A stretch of DNA of 64,000 nt from an archaeon (GCA_028279825.1 JANQNA010000007.1:1-64000), one strand, 5' to 3'; positions 25,778 to 34,124 are shown, counted from the first letter of the stretch. Made by a program: numbers and translations. The notes: generated by a model from the sequence alone, not told the origin.

Positions 25778-26296
25778 TTAATTGTTTTCTTCATCCTGCA
25801 GCATTTCTTCTTTGTTTTCTTCTTCTGTTTCCGTTCCTTTTTGAGCGCGTGCCATCTCTAACATAAGAAGATCGTCAAAATCCTTGGCTATGCGGCGTGT
25901 TTTGCGGAAAAACGACTTTGTTGATGACTCAGCCTTGTCCAGCAGTCTATTCACCGTACCGCCTGTAAGCATGTAACCCTTAACAAAGCCCTCTCCTGCA
26001 GGAATTTTAACGAATTCCAGAAGACCTAAACTTCTCCATTTACGAATTTCCTCGTATGTCTGGCTTTGTGAAACGGATAATACCTCTGATATTTTCTCTA
26101 TTGAAAGTGGAACATTGTCTTTTCTGTACTTTAACAATTCTAGAAGCAGCCTGGCGTGCTCAGCGCGTGATTCTTTACGTTTTAGGCCAAGACGTCTCAC
26201 TAAAACATTGGACATATCCGTTGGAGACAGTGTTTTTTGATGATCCGGAGGACTAATCCTCTGGAAAACAATATCAGACATCTTTCTCTTTGGCAT
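25778..26296 (-). CDS. Helix-turn-helix regulator, archaeal
   Basis: 172 aa. A basic N-terminus (PKRKMSDIVFQRI) precedes a helical core with an HTH (SIEKISEVLSVSQSQTYEEIRKWRSLGLLEF) and a wing-like strand pair, then a charged, acidic C-terminal tail. A Shine-Dalgarno GAGGTGAT overlaps the end of the dCMP deaminase gene 4 nt upstream, so the two are cotranscribed. Targets are unknown. Confidence 0.65.
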   Translation of the reverse strand: MPKRKMSDIVFQRISPPDHQKTLSPTDMSNVLVRRLGLKRKESRAEHARLLLELLKYRKDNVPLSIEKISEVLSVSQSQTYEEIRKWRSLGLLEFVKIPAGEGFVKGYMLTGGTVNRLLDKAESSTKSFFRKTRRIAKDFDDLLMLEMARAQKGTETEEENKEEMLQDEENN

Positions 26297-26300
26297 TGAA

Positions 26301-26801
26301 TCACCTCTTGAATTTATCGACGGTTATACCTGATTCTTTCATCATATCCATTGCTTTGTGATCTAAACCGTCGTCATGAAAATAATCCGCATCGAAGACA
26401 ACCCGTTTGATTCCAGCGGCTATAACCATCTTTGCACATTGATAACATGGATTGTACATAACATAAAGAGTAGAACCATCGGTTGGTATGCCATTAAGGG
26501 CACACTGCATTATCGCGTTTTGCTCTGCGTGAAGAGTTCGGATACAGTGGTCTCTGGCGATCTCCTGGCCATCAACGATCTGGGTTGTTGGGACAACAAA
26601 ACATCCCTTATCATCGCAGTGTGGCTGACCGGATGGGGAGCCGTTGTAGCCTGTTGCTACGATTCTTTTGTTTTTTACCAGAACAGCACCTAACTTTTTT
26701 CTTGTACAGGTTGCGCGCTTTGCAACAAACTGCGTCAAGTTCATGAAATACTCATCCCAACTTGGTCTTCCTTCCTTTGTTTTGAATATATCTGCATTCA
26801 T
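26301..26801 (-). CDS. dCMP deaminase (ComEB family)
   Basis: 166 aa from the ATG at 26801, which is preceded by GGTGA at a proper distance; the track's GTG start at 26810 includes that Shine-Dalgarno. The cytidine/deoxycytidylate deaminase signature is complete: HAEQNAIMQ (zinc His and catalytic Glu) and NPCYQCAKM (two zinc Cys). An extra zinc-like segment (CDDKGC...H) is present as in other dCMP deaminases. It converts dCMP to dUMP for dTMP synthesis. Confidence 0.9.
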   Translation of the reverse strand: MNADIFKTKEGRPSWDEYFMNLTQFVAKRATCTRKKLGAVLVKNKRIVATGYNGSPSGQPHCDDKGCFVVPTTQIVDGQEIARDHCIRTLHAEQNAIMQCALNGIPTDGSTLYVMYNPCYQCAKMVIAAGIKRVVFDADYFHDDGLDHKAMDMMKESGITVDKFKR

Positions 26802-26850
26802 TTGGGTCACCTTTTGGATACAAGATTGAGTCCTGTAATAGGGCTATTTT

Positions 26851-26864
26851 CTTTTGTGAGAGAT
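26851..26864 (+). repeat. Dispersed motif CTTTTGTGAGAGAT, copy 1
   Basis: An identical 14-mer occurs at 32003-32016 and 32865-32878, a 12-nt match at 32688-32699, and shorter reverse-strand copies at 28298-28308 and 32397-32406. Function is unknown. Confidence 0.5.
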
Positions 26865-27072
26865 AAAATCACTTCAAAAACCGTGTTATTTTTTGTCTCA
26901 ATTTTCATCATTTTTCACCAAAAACGCTATCATAATTTACTTGGAGTGAAATTATAAATTACCCTGTTTTTCGTTTTTTTGGCTCATAACCTTGCTCATG
27001 AGTAAACTCTTTTTGTACAGGGAATTTTTATGTTTTTCTATGTTTGACAAGAAGTATTGGTATAACCAGGAG

Positions 27073-27129
27073 TAAGGCCATTTTCTAAAAATGGCCCTCT
27101 GAAAAGCCTTAATTTTTTTCACAATTAAG
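27073..27129. terminator. Overlapping alternative hairpins, probable terminator
   Basis: GGCCATTTT-CTA-AAAATGGCC (27076-27096) is nested in an outer pair TAAGGC/GCCTTA that ends at 27111 and runs into a T tract. The same GCCTTAATT can instead pair with AATTAAGC (27106-27130). These are mutually exclusive folds. The site lies 57 nt past the stop of the minus-strand 140-aa gene. Confidence 0.5.
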
Positions 27130-27185
27130 CCGTAATGAAAAAAGTAGAGATTTTTCGTATATGTCTCACATGAGAACTAGAAAAA

Positions 27186-27608
27186 TTACCAACCAGTTGG
27201 AATGTCACGACCTTGCTCACTTTCTACTACTGGGCGCGTGGCATAAGCTCCTTGTTCGTCATGGTAGAAAACAACCCTGCTTTTGACTTTGACATCGTCA
27301 AGCTGTTCCAATTCTCTGGAAATATAAACAATATCACCCGGCATTTCGGCATAATCTATGCCAAGTTCACCTCTTTCTACAGCTTCTCTTACAGCTCTGT
27401 TGAAAGACAAAGAATCGAAACGTTGCAGTTCTCGATCGTCACGCGGGGCCTTGCTGCCAGGAGTGCTTACCATCTCATGTTCCACGTATAACTCACCAAC
27501 AACCGGGAACTCCTGAAAAGGTCTAACTCCAATGATTCCCGGGTTTCCTATCCTGTCTTCTGACGGATGCCAGTCAAAATATTTTGCAGCTCCTTTTATT
27601 TCTGCCAT
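27186..27608 (-). CDS. Conserved-looking soluble protein, unknown function
   Basis: 140 aa from the ATG at 27608; the track's GTG at 27617 overlaps the likely Shine-Dalgarno (GTGATA). A TTTAAATACA box lies about 40 nt upstream. The sequence is soluble, mixed alpha/beta and charged, with no motif I recognise (e.g. FNRAVREAVERGELGIDY, DIVYISRELEQL). It is last in a same-strand run after a winged-helix gene and a 57-aa ORF. Confidence 0.6.
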   Translation of the reverse strand: MAEIKGAAKYFDWHPSEDRIGNPGIIGVRPFQEFPVVGELYVEHEMVSTPGSKAPRDDRELQRFDSLSFNRAVREAVERGELGIDYAEMPGDIVYISRELEQLDDVKVKSRVVFYHDEQGAYATRPVVESEQGRDIPTGW

Positions 27609-27655
27609 AAGTATCACTGGTAAATGTAGTGAAAATGTATTTAAACGCTGTAAAA

Positions 27656-27829
27656 TCAGGTGAATTTTGGGTATTCATATGCTCCATTTTCTCGTGTTTG
27701 GTGTCTATCTTTACTTCCTTCTCTGTATGAATCCTCAATTGGTTGACCCTCTCCAGGAGGTTCAAGTACCCATCTAGTTCCCCAGAAATAACTATGTCCC
27801 ACTGCTATTGTTTGTGTTGGTCCTTGCAT
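27656..27829 (-). CDS. 57-aa protein with an FWGxRW motif
   Basis: This ORF is too short for the track. It starts 4 nt past the winged-helix gene's stop, in the same operon orientation. Its HSYFWGTRWVLEPPGEG resembles [16 protein letters not shown] in the 115-aa protein next to radA (30400-30747), which supports both being real and related. Soluble, function unknown. Confidence 0.55.
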   Translation of the reverse strand: MQGPTQTIAVGHSYFWGTRWVLEPPGEGQPIEDSYREGSKDRHQTRENGAYEYPKFT

Positions 27830-27833
27830 TTTT

Positions 27834-28130
27834 TCACTTTCTTTTTGGTTTTAGTTTGGCGAATTTGCGTAGCACGGCTTCAAAGTTACCGGCAAGTTCC
27901 ATACCATCCTGTGTTAACTTAACGTACTTGATTCTTCCGTGTTTTTCAAATTCAACAATGCCCATATCCTTGAAGATTTCAAGAAGTTTTACAGTGTGAG
28001 AATACGTACAGTCTGTATTCTTGGCTAAAACGGAAACGTATTTCGGGTTAGATCCTATCTTGACGTTTAGCAGCAATCTAACAGGTTTCCTTCGGATAAA
28101 AAGTTCCTCAATTTCGTTTTTTGCAGTCAT
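27834..28130 (-). CDS. Winged-helix transcriptional regulator
   Basis: 98 aa. A helical start (NEIEELFIRRKPVRLLLNV) leads to a wHTH in which NTDCTYSHTVKLLEIFKDMGIVEF supplies the recognition helix and GRIKYVKLTQDGMELA the wing. It resembles archaeal MarR/PadR-like regulators. It diverges from the histone gene across a 228-nt AT-rich promoter region and heads a same-strand run of three genes. Confidence 0.75.
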   Translation of the reverse strand: MTAKNEIEELFIRRKPVRLLLNVKIGSNPKYVSVLAKNTDCTYSHTVKLLEIFKDMGIVEFEKHGRIKYVKLTQDGMELAGNFEAVLRKFAKLKPKRK

Positions 28131-28358
28131 GTCAACTATGTTTTACTATATATTTTCTCCTTTATATACGTTAAATATATCTTTGAACATATACTTTACT
28201 ATAGGTACATTACTACATATCTGTTATTTTGTATTCTATAGCGTAATTGCTTTGTAAAATATACATTAAAATAGATATATTACACTAAATTCTTTGACTC
28301 TCACAAAGTAAAAAGTTAGCTTAAAATAAAAAGAAACGACTAAGTTATCAGTGATTAC

Positions 28359-28574
28359 ATGGAAATGACGCTGCAGCCTCTGAGAAAGATGATGAAAAGG
28401 GCCGGTGCCAAAAGAGTGAGTGATAAGGCAGCCGGGCAACTGGGGTTAATTCTTGAGGATCACGCAAAAATACTTTTACTAGAGGCAAAAAGGCTGTCAG
28501 AACACGTTGGCAGACGTACAGTAATGAAAAGAGATGTGCGCGCGGCGCGTAAGATACTGGAGAAGAGACAGTAA
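28359..28574 (+). CDS. Archaeal histone
   Basis: 71 aa, the usual length of HMf-type histones. The fold is complete: a short alpha-1 (LRKMMKRAGAKRVS), a long alpha-2 (DKAAGQLGLILEDHAKILLLEAKRLSEHVGRR) and alpha-3 (TVMKRDVRAARKIL), with the conserved RT-x-x-x-x-DV loop. It would form dimers or longer polymers wrapping DNA. No N- or C-terminal tail is present. It diverges from a winged-helix gene. Confidence 0.93.
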   Translation: MEMTLQPLRKMMKRAGAKRVSDKAAGQLGLILEDHAKILLLEAKRLSEHVGRRTVMKRDVRAARKILEKRQ

Positions 28575-28621
28575 AAATATCTTTATATACTAGTCACTAT
28601 ATAGTGGTTACAGGTGTGGAT

Positions 28622-29029
28622 ATGAACTGGAAAGAATTCGCTGCAGGAGCCGCTATTGCGGGTGTAACAGCAGGGGTTATAGGTCAGGGTGTGTATACAG
28701 GTAAAACAAGGCAGATTAAGGAAGCCGCTGAAAGAAGGGCTTATTTTCAAGATGCTGGTTTGCATGTAGTTCAATGCCCAGATACCATGGTTACATGTGT
28801 TTACAGACAAACAGGTGATGGTCCACAGCTTATTGGTAAATACGGACGCAGCCTTATAGACGGAGTAATGGAGTTCCAGCCTGAGGAAAATGATACTGAA
28901 TTAGAAGAGTTTGCCGGTAAAGGTAGAATGAGGGTAAGAAAAAAGTCTTCAGACGTGGATTGTACTGCTGATACTATAGAAGACTTGTCAATAGCTGCCA
29001 GTTATGCACCGTTATTGCTTTTGTGGTAA
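28622..29029 (+). CDS. Small membrane-anchored protein, tandem paralog A
   Basis: 135 aa from the ATG at 28622; the track's GTG at 28604 lies in the promoter/Shine-Dalgarno zone. An N-terminal glycine/alanine-rich membrane helix (FAAGAAIAGVTAGVIGQGVY) precedes a soluble domain with FQDAGLHVVQ ... LIGKYGRSLIDGV. The next gene has the same plan (FTEAGYEIVG ... IVGHYRIDPFNG). No family is recognised. A TTTATATAC element precedes the gene. Confidence 0.6.
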   Translation: MNWKEFAAGAAIAGVTAGVIGQGVYTGKTRQIKEAAERRAYFQDAGLHVVQCPDTMVTCVYRQTGDGPQLIGKYGRSLIDGVMEFQPEENDTELEEFAGKGRMRVRKKSSDVDCTADTIEDLSIAASYAPLLLLW

Positions 29030-29035
29030 TTTAGT

Positions 29036-29051
29036 CCTTTAAACATTTTTT
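29036..29051 (+). promoter_or_regulatory. TATA-box promoter (CTTTAAACATTTTT), copy 1
   Basis: CCTTTAAACATTTTTT begins 30 nt before the ATG at 29066, the spacing expected for a leaderless transcript. Almost the same sequence recurs at 29376-29390 before the RPA gene. Confidence 0.55.
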
Positions 29052-29065
29052 AGATATCTTTGATT

Positions 29066-29371
29066 ATGTTAAAGGAACTTGGGCTATCTATTGCACTATT
29101 AGGTGGTGTTGGTGCTATGGCAGGTCTTTCTGTTTCACAGGAAAATGAAAGAAGGGGAAACCTCAGAAATGCCTTTACAGAAGCTGGTTATGAGATCGTT
29201 GGTTCTGGAAGCCAGATTGCGTTCTTAAGAGATGGAGAGATTGTCGGACACTACAGAATTGATCCTTTTAACGGATCGTATTTTGTGACAACAGACGAAA
29301 AGGCTCGTAAACTCGCCATAGGACACGCAAGAGTTAGTAGAACGTCGCTAAGTCCTTTCCCAGGCTACTGA
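29066..29371 (+). CDS. Small membrane-anchored protein, tandem paralog B
   Basis: 101 aa from ATG 29066; the TTG at 29060 in the track is less likely given the TATA spacing. An N-terminal membrane helix (GLSIALLGGVGAMAGLSV) is followed by a soluble domain of the same layout as the preceding gene. The pair probably arose by tandem duplication that carried the promoter along. Function unknown. Confidence 0.6.
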   Translation: MLKELGLSIALLGGVGAMAGLSVSQENERRGNLRNAFTEAGYEIVGSGSQIAFLRDGEIVGHYRIDPFNGSYFVTTDEKARKLAIGHARVSRTSLSPFPGY

Positions 29372-29375
29372 TTGG

Positions 29376-29390
29376 TCTTTAAACATTTTT
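29376..29390 (+). promoter_or_regulatory. TATA-box promoter (CTTTAAACATTTTT), copy 2
   Basis: TCTTTAAACATTTTT lies before the RPA gene. With the same spacing as copy 1, the favoured start would be the second ATG (29407) rather than 29401. Confidence 0.5.
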
Positions 29391-29400
29391 CTGAAATACT

Positions 29401-30387
29401 ATGTGGATGCTTAATGAGATCATAAAAAGAATTGCTTCTGAAAGCGGGAAAACAGAAAAGGAAATCAATGTTCTTATTGAAGAAAAAAGGACGGAACTGT
29501 CTGATTTAATTTCTGAAGAAGGTGCAGCTTACATTGTTGCCAAAGAACTGGGTGTGGCAATGATAAAGCAAGACAGACTTAACATAGCAAACATAGTTGC
29601 CGGGATGCAAAATGTTGATGTTGTCGGCAAAATAACCAACATTTCGCCTGTCAGAGAGTTTAAAACAGAAAAAGCATCAGGGCGCTTTGCCAATGTTACT
29701 ATTGCTGACGAAACCGGATCCGTGAGAATTTCTTTCTGGAATGATGAAATTAACCACTTAGCCGGTATGGAAGTAAACGATGCGGTGCGTATCAAAGGAT
29801 ACGTTAAAGAGGATAATCTTGGCAATCCTGAGATAAGACTTGGCAGGTACGGCAATATTGCAAAGAGTGATGAACAAATAGGCACAGTAAAGGAAGCGGA
29901 ACGGAAAACTGCACGTACTTCTATAGCAGGCCTAACGGAAGGCGGTTACAAGGAGATAAGGACGCCTCTGCTGCAGATATTCGAAGGGAATACCTTCTAT
30001 GAGGTCTGTCCTGAATGCCGCTCACGCGTCAAGTTAAATGATAAAGATGAGTTTGCATGTGAAGAACACGGGGAAGTAAAGCCTGCTTACGGCATGATTA
30101 TATCCGGAATATCTGACGATGGGACAGGATCAATAAGAACGGTTTTCTTCAACGAGAATGCTGAGAAGATTCTGGGAATGAGCACAGAAGATGCCAAGAA
30201 AGTGTTTGATCGTAAAAAGAAAATAACTGCTGTGCTAGAACAGGTTCCGTTGGGGAAAGAACTAATATTGACGGGTAGGGCCCGCAGAAACCAGCTTTTT
30301 GAGCGGCTGGAATTCATAGTCAACGATGTTAAGGATGTTGATGTAAAACAGGAAATAGAATTATTGCTAAACAGTTTGAACGAATAG
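29401..30387 (+). CDS. rpa: Replication protein A, single-strand DNA-binding protein
   Basis: 328 aa. A helical N-terminus (about 1-65) leads to an OB fold (DVVGKITNISPVREFKTEKASG ... VRISFWND), then a zinc finger CPECRSRV...CEEHG, and a second OB-like domain ending RNQLFERLEFIVNDV. This matches single-subunit archaeal RPAs. It protects ssDNA in replication and recombination. It heads a run with the 115-aa gene, radA and a 74-aa gene, so recombination genes are grouped. Confidence 0.9.
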   Translation: MWMLNEIIKRIASESGKTEKEINVLIEEKRTELSDLISEEGAAYIVAKELGVAMIKQDRLNIANIVAGMQNVDVVGKITNISPVREFKTEKASGRFANVTIADETGSVRISFWNDEINHLAGMEVNDAVRIKGYVKEDNLGNPEIRLGRYGNIAKSDEQIGTVKEAERKTARTSIAGLTEGGYKEIRTPLLQIFEGNTFYEVCPECRSRVKLNDKDEFACEEHGEVKPAYGMIISGISDDGTGSIRTVFFNENAEKILGMSTEDAKKVFDRKKKITAVLEQVPLGKELILTGRARRNQLFERLEFIVNDVKDVDVKQEIELLLNSLNE

Positions 30388-30399
30388 AGGTGAATTGAA

Positions 30400-30747
30400 A
30401 TGAAAAACTCTGCAGAAATAACACAAGATATAAGAGATGAAGTAGATTATAGATGGCTTGGCAGTCCAGGGTTTGATAAACCATTTGAATTTGATTATAG
30501 AGGAAGTCATATTTCAAGCAAGTTTGCCAAAGTGCGAGAAGGTGTAGTGTTAGTACGCCCGTATACTGTTATGTACTCGTTAGTACCACAGGCTTTTGAC
30601 TTGCGTGAAGTAAGTAATCCAAGTGTACCTAATGAAGAAAATTATAGACCCCATTCACATCCTCTAGAAGGGGGTAGTCAATTCTGGGGACCCAGATGGA
30701 GTTTAGATGTACTTGGCGGTGCAAATGAATTAGGAAAGGAGGTATAA
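30400..30747 (+). CDS. 115-aa protein between rpa and radA, FWGxRW motif
   Basis: A Shine-Dalgarno GAGGTGA overlaps the rpa stop. The protein is soluble; its C-terminus has [17 protein letters not shown], matching the 57-aa ORF at 27656-27829. The RadA Shine-Dalgarno (GGAGGT) lies inside its last codons, so it is cotranscribed with radA. No family or function is recognised. Confidence 0.6.
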   Translation: MKNSAEITQDIRDEVDYRWLGSPGFDKPFEFDYRGSHISSKFAKVREGVVLVRPYTVMYSLVPQAFDLREVSNPSVPNEENYRPHSHPLEGGSQFWGPRWSLDVLGGANELGKEV

Positions 30748-30749
30748 AC

Positions 30750-31781
30750 ATGGCTTTCAAAAAGAAAAAAACGGTAGAAGAGGAATTGGCTGAACTCAGC
30801 GAGGGCGCTGATGAGGTAGAGAAGGATACTAGTGACAAGGATGTGGATGAACTTACTATAGAAGATCTTCCTGGTATTGGTCCAAAGGGTGCTGAAAAAC
30901 TTAGAGAAGCAGGTTATAATGATTTGATATCTATAGCAGCTGCCTCTACAGGTGAAATAGGGGCTGCATGTAGCATAGGTTCGGCAACTGCGGAAAAAAT
31001 TATACAGTCTGCTAGAAGTAAGCTCGACATGGGTTTCAAGAGTGCTTCTGATGTACTTCAAAGGAGAAAGGAAATAGGTAAAATAACAACTGGCTCCGCT
31101 ACGCTGGATGCTCTTCTAGGCGGCGGGGTGGAAACGCAGGCGATAACAGAAGCGTTTGGGGCCTTCGGCTCCGGCAAGAGTCAAATTGGATTCCAGCTTG
31201 CTGTTAATGTGCAGCTGCCTAAGAAAGACGGTGGACTAAACGGTAAATGTGTTTTCATTGATACGGAAAGTACGTTTCGTCCTGAGCGTATAATGCAACT
31301 TGCAGAGGCGAAAGGATTGGATCCAAAGAAAGTTCTAAAGAACATTCTTATTGCTAAAGCATACAACAGTGATCACCAGGTTCTTTTAGCGGAAAAGGTA
31401 AAAGACCTGATGAAGGAGCACGATGTAAAACTTGTGATAGTTGATTCTATGATGAGTCACTTTAGGAGTGATTACAGTGGTAGAGGAGAATTAGCACCAC
31501 GTCAGCAAAAATTAAATCGGCATCTGCATGCACTACAGAAATTGGCTGATACAAACAACGTTGCTATTTATTTTACGAACCAGGTAATGGCTCGTCCAGA
31601 CGTCATGTTCGGCGATCCAACAACACACATAGGTGGACACATAATCGGACATGCATCAACGTACAGACTATATCTAAGAAAAAGCAAACAGAGTACAAGA
31701 ATTGCAAGATTGATAGACAGTCCTAATTTGCCGGAAGGTGAAGCTGTGTTTAAGCTGTCGGAAGTTGGGTTGAGTGACTGA
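30750..31781 (+). CDS. radA: RadA recombinase
   Basis: 343 aa. An acidic N-terminus precedes helix-hairpin-helix repeats ([17 protein letters not shown]), then the RecA core: Walker [10 protein letters not shown], a [13 protein letters not shown] segment, Walker [18 protein letters not shown], and the L2-side sequence with [19 protein letters not shown]. It forms filaments on ssDNA for strand exchange, helped by the RPA encoded two genes upstream. A strong GGAGGT precedes the ATG. Confidence 0.96.
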   Translation: MAFKKKKTVEEELAELSEGADEVEKDTSDKDVDELTIEDLPGIGPKGAEKLREAGYNDLISIAAASTGEIGAACSIGSATAEKIIQSARSKLDMGFKSASDVLQRRKEIGKITTGSATLDALLGGGVETQAITEAFGAFGSGKSQIGFQLAVNVQLPKKDGGLNGKCVFIDTESTFRPERIMQLAEAKGLDPKKVLKNILIAKAYNSDHQVLLAEKVKDLMKEHDVKLVIVDSMMSHFRSDYSGRGELAPRQQKLNRHLHALQKLADTNNVAIYFTNQVMARPDVMFGDPTTHIGGHIIGHASTYRLYLRKSKQSTRIARLIDSPNLPEGEAVFKLSEVGLSD

Positions 31782-31998
31782 AATAGTTGGAAGAGGATAC
31801 GCAGCTTTTGATAGAGCGTTTCGTAGGGGTGAAATCAAACCAGGTTCCACTGTGGCAGTTCCTATCCAAGACGAAGTAGAATTCTATACAGTAGCCAGAA
31901 ATGGTCAACTAGATATACGTGATAGGAATCGGGGTGTTCATTCACAAGAGGCTACCAGTTTACTTTTATACAGACGTAAGTGGCAAGTCACGTTCTAA
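31774..31998 (+). CDS. Small basic protein overlapping radA
   Basis: 74 aa, with a GTG start overlapping the radA 3' end by 8 nt. It is soluble, beta-rich and basic ([16 protein letters not shown] ... [11 protein letters not shown]), possibly an SH3/KOW-like barrel. No family is recognised. Overlap with radA suggests coupled translation and perhaps a linked role. Confidence 0.55.
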   Translation: MTEIVGRGYAAFDRAFRRGEIKPGSTVAVPIQDEVEFYTVARNGQLDIRDRNRGVHSQEATSLLLYRRKWQVTF

Positions 31999-32002
31999 TT
32001 TT

Positions 32003-32016
32003 CTTTTGTGAGAGAT
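32003..32016 (+). repeat. Dispersed motif CTTTTGTGAGAGAT, copy 2
   Basis: Identical to 26851-26864. It lies 4 nt past the stop of the 74-aa gene and may be part of a terminator or a binding site. Confidence 0.5.
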
Positions 32017-32057
32017 AGAGTCGTAAAAGTAGTATGGAATTATTATACTACAAAAAA

Positions 32058-32312
32058 TTAAACAATTTCCTTCTCGCTTATGATTACGAAGTCGCCTACA
32101 CTTTTTACTGATGAGAATGGAATAAGTAGACGGTTGTTATCGTCCTTATCTAAATTCAAGTCACCAATATGTTTTGTAGGCTCAACAAGAACCAGGTTGA
32201 GAAGTTCGCCACTCTCGGAAATGAAGTTTATGTCCCCGATTACACCGAATTTTCTTCCGGTTTCCTCAGAAACTATTACCTTTCCAAGTAGATCTCGTCC
32301 TCTGCTTTGCAT
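32058..32312 (-). CDS. PRC-barrel domain protein
   Basis: 84 aa, a single PRC barrel: LLGKVIVSEETGRKFGVIGDINFI ... LLIPFSSVKSVGDFVIIS. Archaeal stand-alone PRC-barrel proteins occur near RNA-metabolism and division genes (CdvA and CdpB carry such domains), but this one's role cannot be fixed. A GAGGTGAT Shine-Dalgarno and a TTTAAATAA box precede it. Confidence 0.85.
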   Translation of the reverse strand: MQSRGRDLLGKVIVSEETGRKFGVIGDINFISESGELLNLVLVEPTKHIGDLNLDKDDNNRLLIPFSSVKSVGDFVIISEKEIV

Positions 32313-32391
32313 CTTGTATCACCTCAATGTTAACTAATTACTGTCCTACCTTTAAATAATTTGTTCGGAAACTTCCTCAATTACGTGAAAA

Positions 32392-33594
32392 TTACGCTCT
32401 CACAAGAATGCTTCTTATAGAAGGTGAAACCTGGTAAGCAAACGCTCTATCAACACGTACACGCTCTACAAGGCCTTCTTCCATCAGTCTCTTTAGGATG
32501 TTATTCATAGAACGAACAGCATGCTGACGTGATTTGTATTTTTCTAAATCCAACTTATCCGCTACTTGTCCTGGTGTTAAAGGATCGACAAGCATTTCTA
32601 CTATTTCACGTTGTGTAGGCGTAAGCTCCTCTAAGAACCTCAACGAGACTTTAACCTCTTCTGATGCCATTTCCGGAACAACCAATTCTTTTGTGAGAGG
32701 TCTGCCTGTCTTCATGGACTCATTAATAATATCATTACATACTTTGATGATCTCACGAGGGAAGCCGCCAGAGCGGCTATAGATAGTATCAATGATTTCA
32801 CTAAACTCATTACCTGTTCCACCGACACTTTGAATTCTCTTAACAATTAATTCCCTTGTTTCTTCTTTTGTGAGAGATACGAGTTCTATTTTTGCCATGA
32901 TTCGTTTTCTCAGCGTTTCTAGTCTTGTAAGGTTTTCTTCGAAAACAGGTAATCCTGCCAATACAATGGACATATTGTCAACCTGGTCGCTTAGGACACG
33001 AAGCCATTCTAAGACGTCAGTCTTGGACTCATGGGCCTCATCATACATTACAATCAGATGCTTAGAACGGAGGCGTTTATTCAAAAATCCTTTCAATTGA
33101 TATATGTTTTTTATGTGAGGCTTACGGAACGGTATTTTTGTAGGATATTTTTCATTGAATATGTCAACAAACTCTTCTGGTTTTTGCGGTGGTTTTCCAA
33201 TAAAAACAAAATCGAACACTTTATTTACACTACCTGCCAGCCACTCAAGCATTGTGGTCTTGCCTGAGCCGGTTGGGCCCACTAGTAGTACTACTTTGTG
33301 CTTTTCCTTCACAAGCCTCACAAGGTCTTCTGACTGTGACCTATATCCAACAAACAATTCTGGCAATATATTCAGTATGAACGGATTTCCTGCCCAATTC
33401 ATAGTTCTAAACCACTCTTCCGGTTCTTTAGGCATTTTCTTCTCTGGAATGACTGTTTTTGGCTCTTCTGGTATTAACTGTGCCGGGGCGGGCATCACTT
33501 GTTTCTCAATCTTTTCTATCCTCTCTTCTATTTTTTCTTCATTCTGGGCATGGGCTTCCTCTATTTTGTCCTCTTTTTTCTCTTCCATGCCCAT
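32392..33594 (-). CDS. Orc/ExeA-like AAA+ ATPase with C-terminal winged helix
   Basis: 400 aa. A charged coiled-coil N-terminus (about 1-45) precedes an AAA+ module: Walker A LLVGPTGSGKTTM, Walker B LIVMYDEAH, sensor 1 IVLAGLP, and sensor 2 SGGFPREIIKVC. Residues about 310-400 form a winged helix (LTPTQREIVEMLVDPLTPGQVADKL). The layout matches Orc1/Cdc6, but the AAA core is nearer to ExeA/TniB-type ATPases. The start lies just beside a dense TTCAC/GTGAA array. Initiator, partition or transposition-regulator roles are all possible. Two copies of the dispersed CTTTTGTGAGAG motif lie within it, encoding L-T-K-E. Confidence 0.8.
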   Translation of the reverse strand: MGMEEKKEDKIEEAHAQNEEKIEERIEKIEKQVMPAPAQLIPEEPKTVIPEKKMPKEPEEWFRTMNWAGNPFILNILPELFVGYRSQSEDLVRLVKEKHKVVLLVGPTGSGKTTMLEWLAGSVNKVFDFVFIGKPPQKPEEFVDIFNEKYPTKIPFRKPHIKNIYQLKGFLNKRLRSKHLIVMYDEAHESKTDVLEWLRVLSDQVDNMSIVLAGLPVFEENLTRLETLRKRIMAKIELVSLTKEETRELIVKRIQSVGGTGNEFSEIIDTIYSRSGGFPREIIKVCNDIINESMKTGRPLTKELVVPEMASEEVKVSLRFLEELTPTQREIVEMLVDPLTPGQVADKLDLEKYKSRQHAVRSMNNILKRLMEEGLVERVRVDRAFAYQVSPSIRSILVRA

Positions 33595-33634
33595 TATTTA
33601 TACTCTATAGTATATATATTTATCTGTTGTCAAG

Positions 33635-33989
33635 TTCACACATCTTCACGAGATTTTGATCCAATTTCACGGACTTTAGTCTTATCTTCATAAACTTCAC
33701 CAACTCTTTCACAGAATTCTTGTTTTGTTCACGAATTTCACGTGAAATTCACGTGAATGTGGTGAAATTAGGCGTGAAGTATATGAAGGTTTTGTGAAGG
33801 GTTTATGAAGGTTTTGTGAACACTATTCCGGGTTTTTGTCATAGTACATGTTCAATTGTGAGTTTTGACTATATAGGGTCTATGAGATTCATTTTGTTTG
33901 TGAGGGTTTTTCACGATGTTCACATGAATTCACGTAGATCTTCACGGATTTTCATGAACTTCACATGAAGTTCACGTGGTATTCACGAA
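33635..33989. repeat. Iteron-like array of TTCAC(G/A) units and palindromes
   Basis: About twenty TTCAC or GTGAA units lie in 355 bp. Perfect palindromes include TTCACGTGAA at 33737 and 33748 (start-to-start 11 bp, one helical turn), palindrome-like TTCACATGAA at 33919 and 33960, and TTCATGAA at 33951. Left and right blocks are mainly TTCAC-oriented and the middle block (33762-33820) GTGAA-oriented. No ORF is present. It lies between the AAA+ ATPase start and a winged-helix gene, like a replication origin or partition site. Function is inferred. Confidence 0.7.
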
Positions 33990-34086
33990 CACAAATTTTT
34001 TTCGGGTGCCATCTATCAAAAATCGTGAGCCAGGGTTAGACTTAATTTTATGACTCAAATCAACATTACTTTGGCTATAGTATTGC

Positions 34087-34124
34087 AAAAGGCAATATTT
34101 TGCCTTTTTAAAGGATTTAATCCT
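34087..34124. terminator. Paired hairpins, probable terminator
   Basis: AAAAGGCAA-TATT-TTGCCTTTT with a T tract (34087-34109), followed by AGGATT-T-AATCCT (34112-34124). They lie just past the stop of the minus-strand winged-helix gene and separate it from the iteron array. Confidence 0.5.

Larger units (their letters stand above)
26802..27185. other. Intergenic region with overlapping hairpins and a CTTTTGTGAGAGAT copy
   Basis: I see no convincing ORF. The upstream part serves as promoter for the deaminase operon and contains a copy of the dispersed 14-mer at 26851-26864. The other half contains three strong inverted repeats (see the hairpin entry) downstream of the 27186-27608 gene, consistent with termination. 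A small RNA is possible. Confidence 0.4.

Noticed and set aside
27574-27765. 63-aa minus-strand ORF in the track
   Set aside because: It overlaps the 57-aa FWGxRW ORF and the start of the next gene in another frame; the 57-aa frame has better operon spacing and a related protein.
33635-33989. CRISPR array
   Set aside because: Units are 5-10 nt, variably spaced and in both orientations; there are no 20-40-nt direct repeats with spacers and no cas genes.
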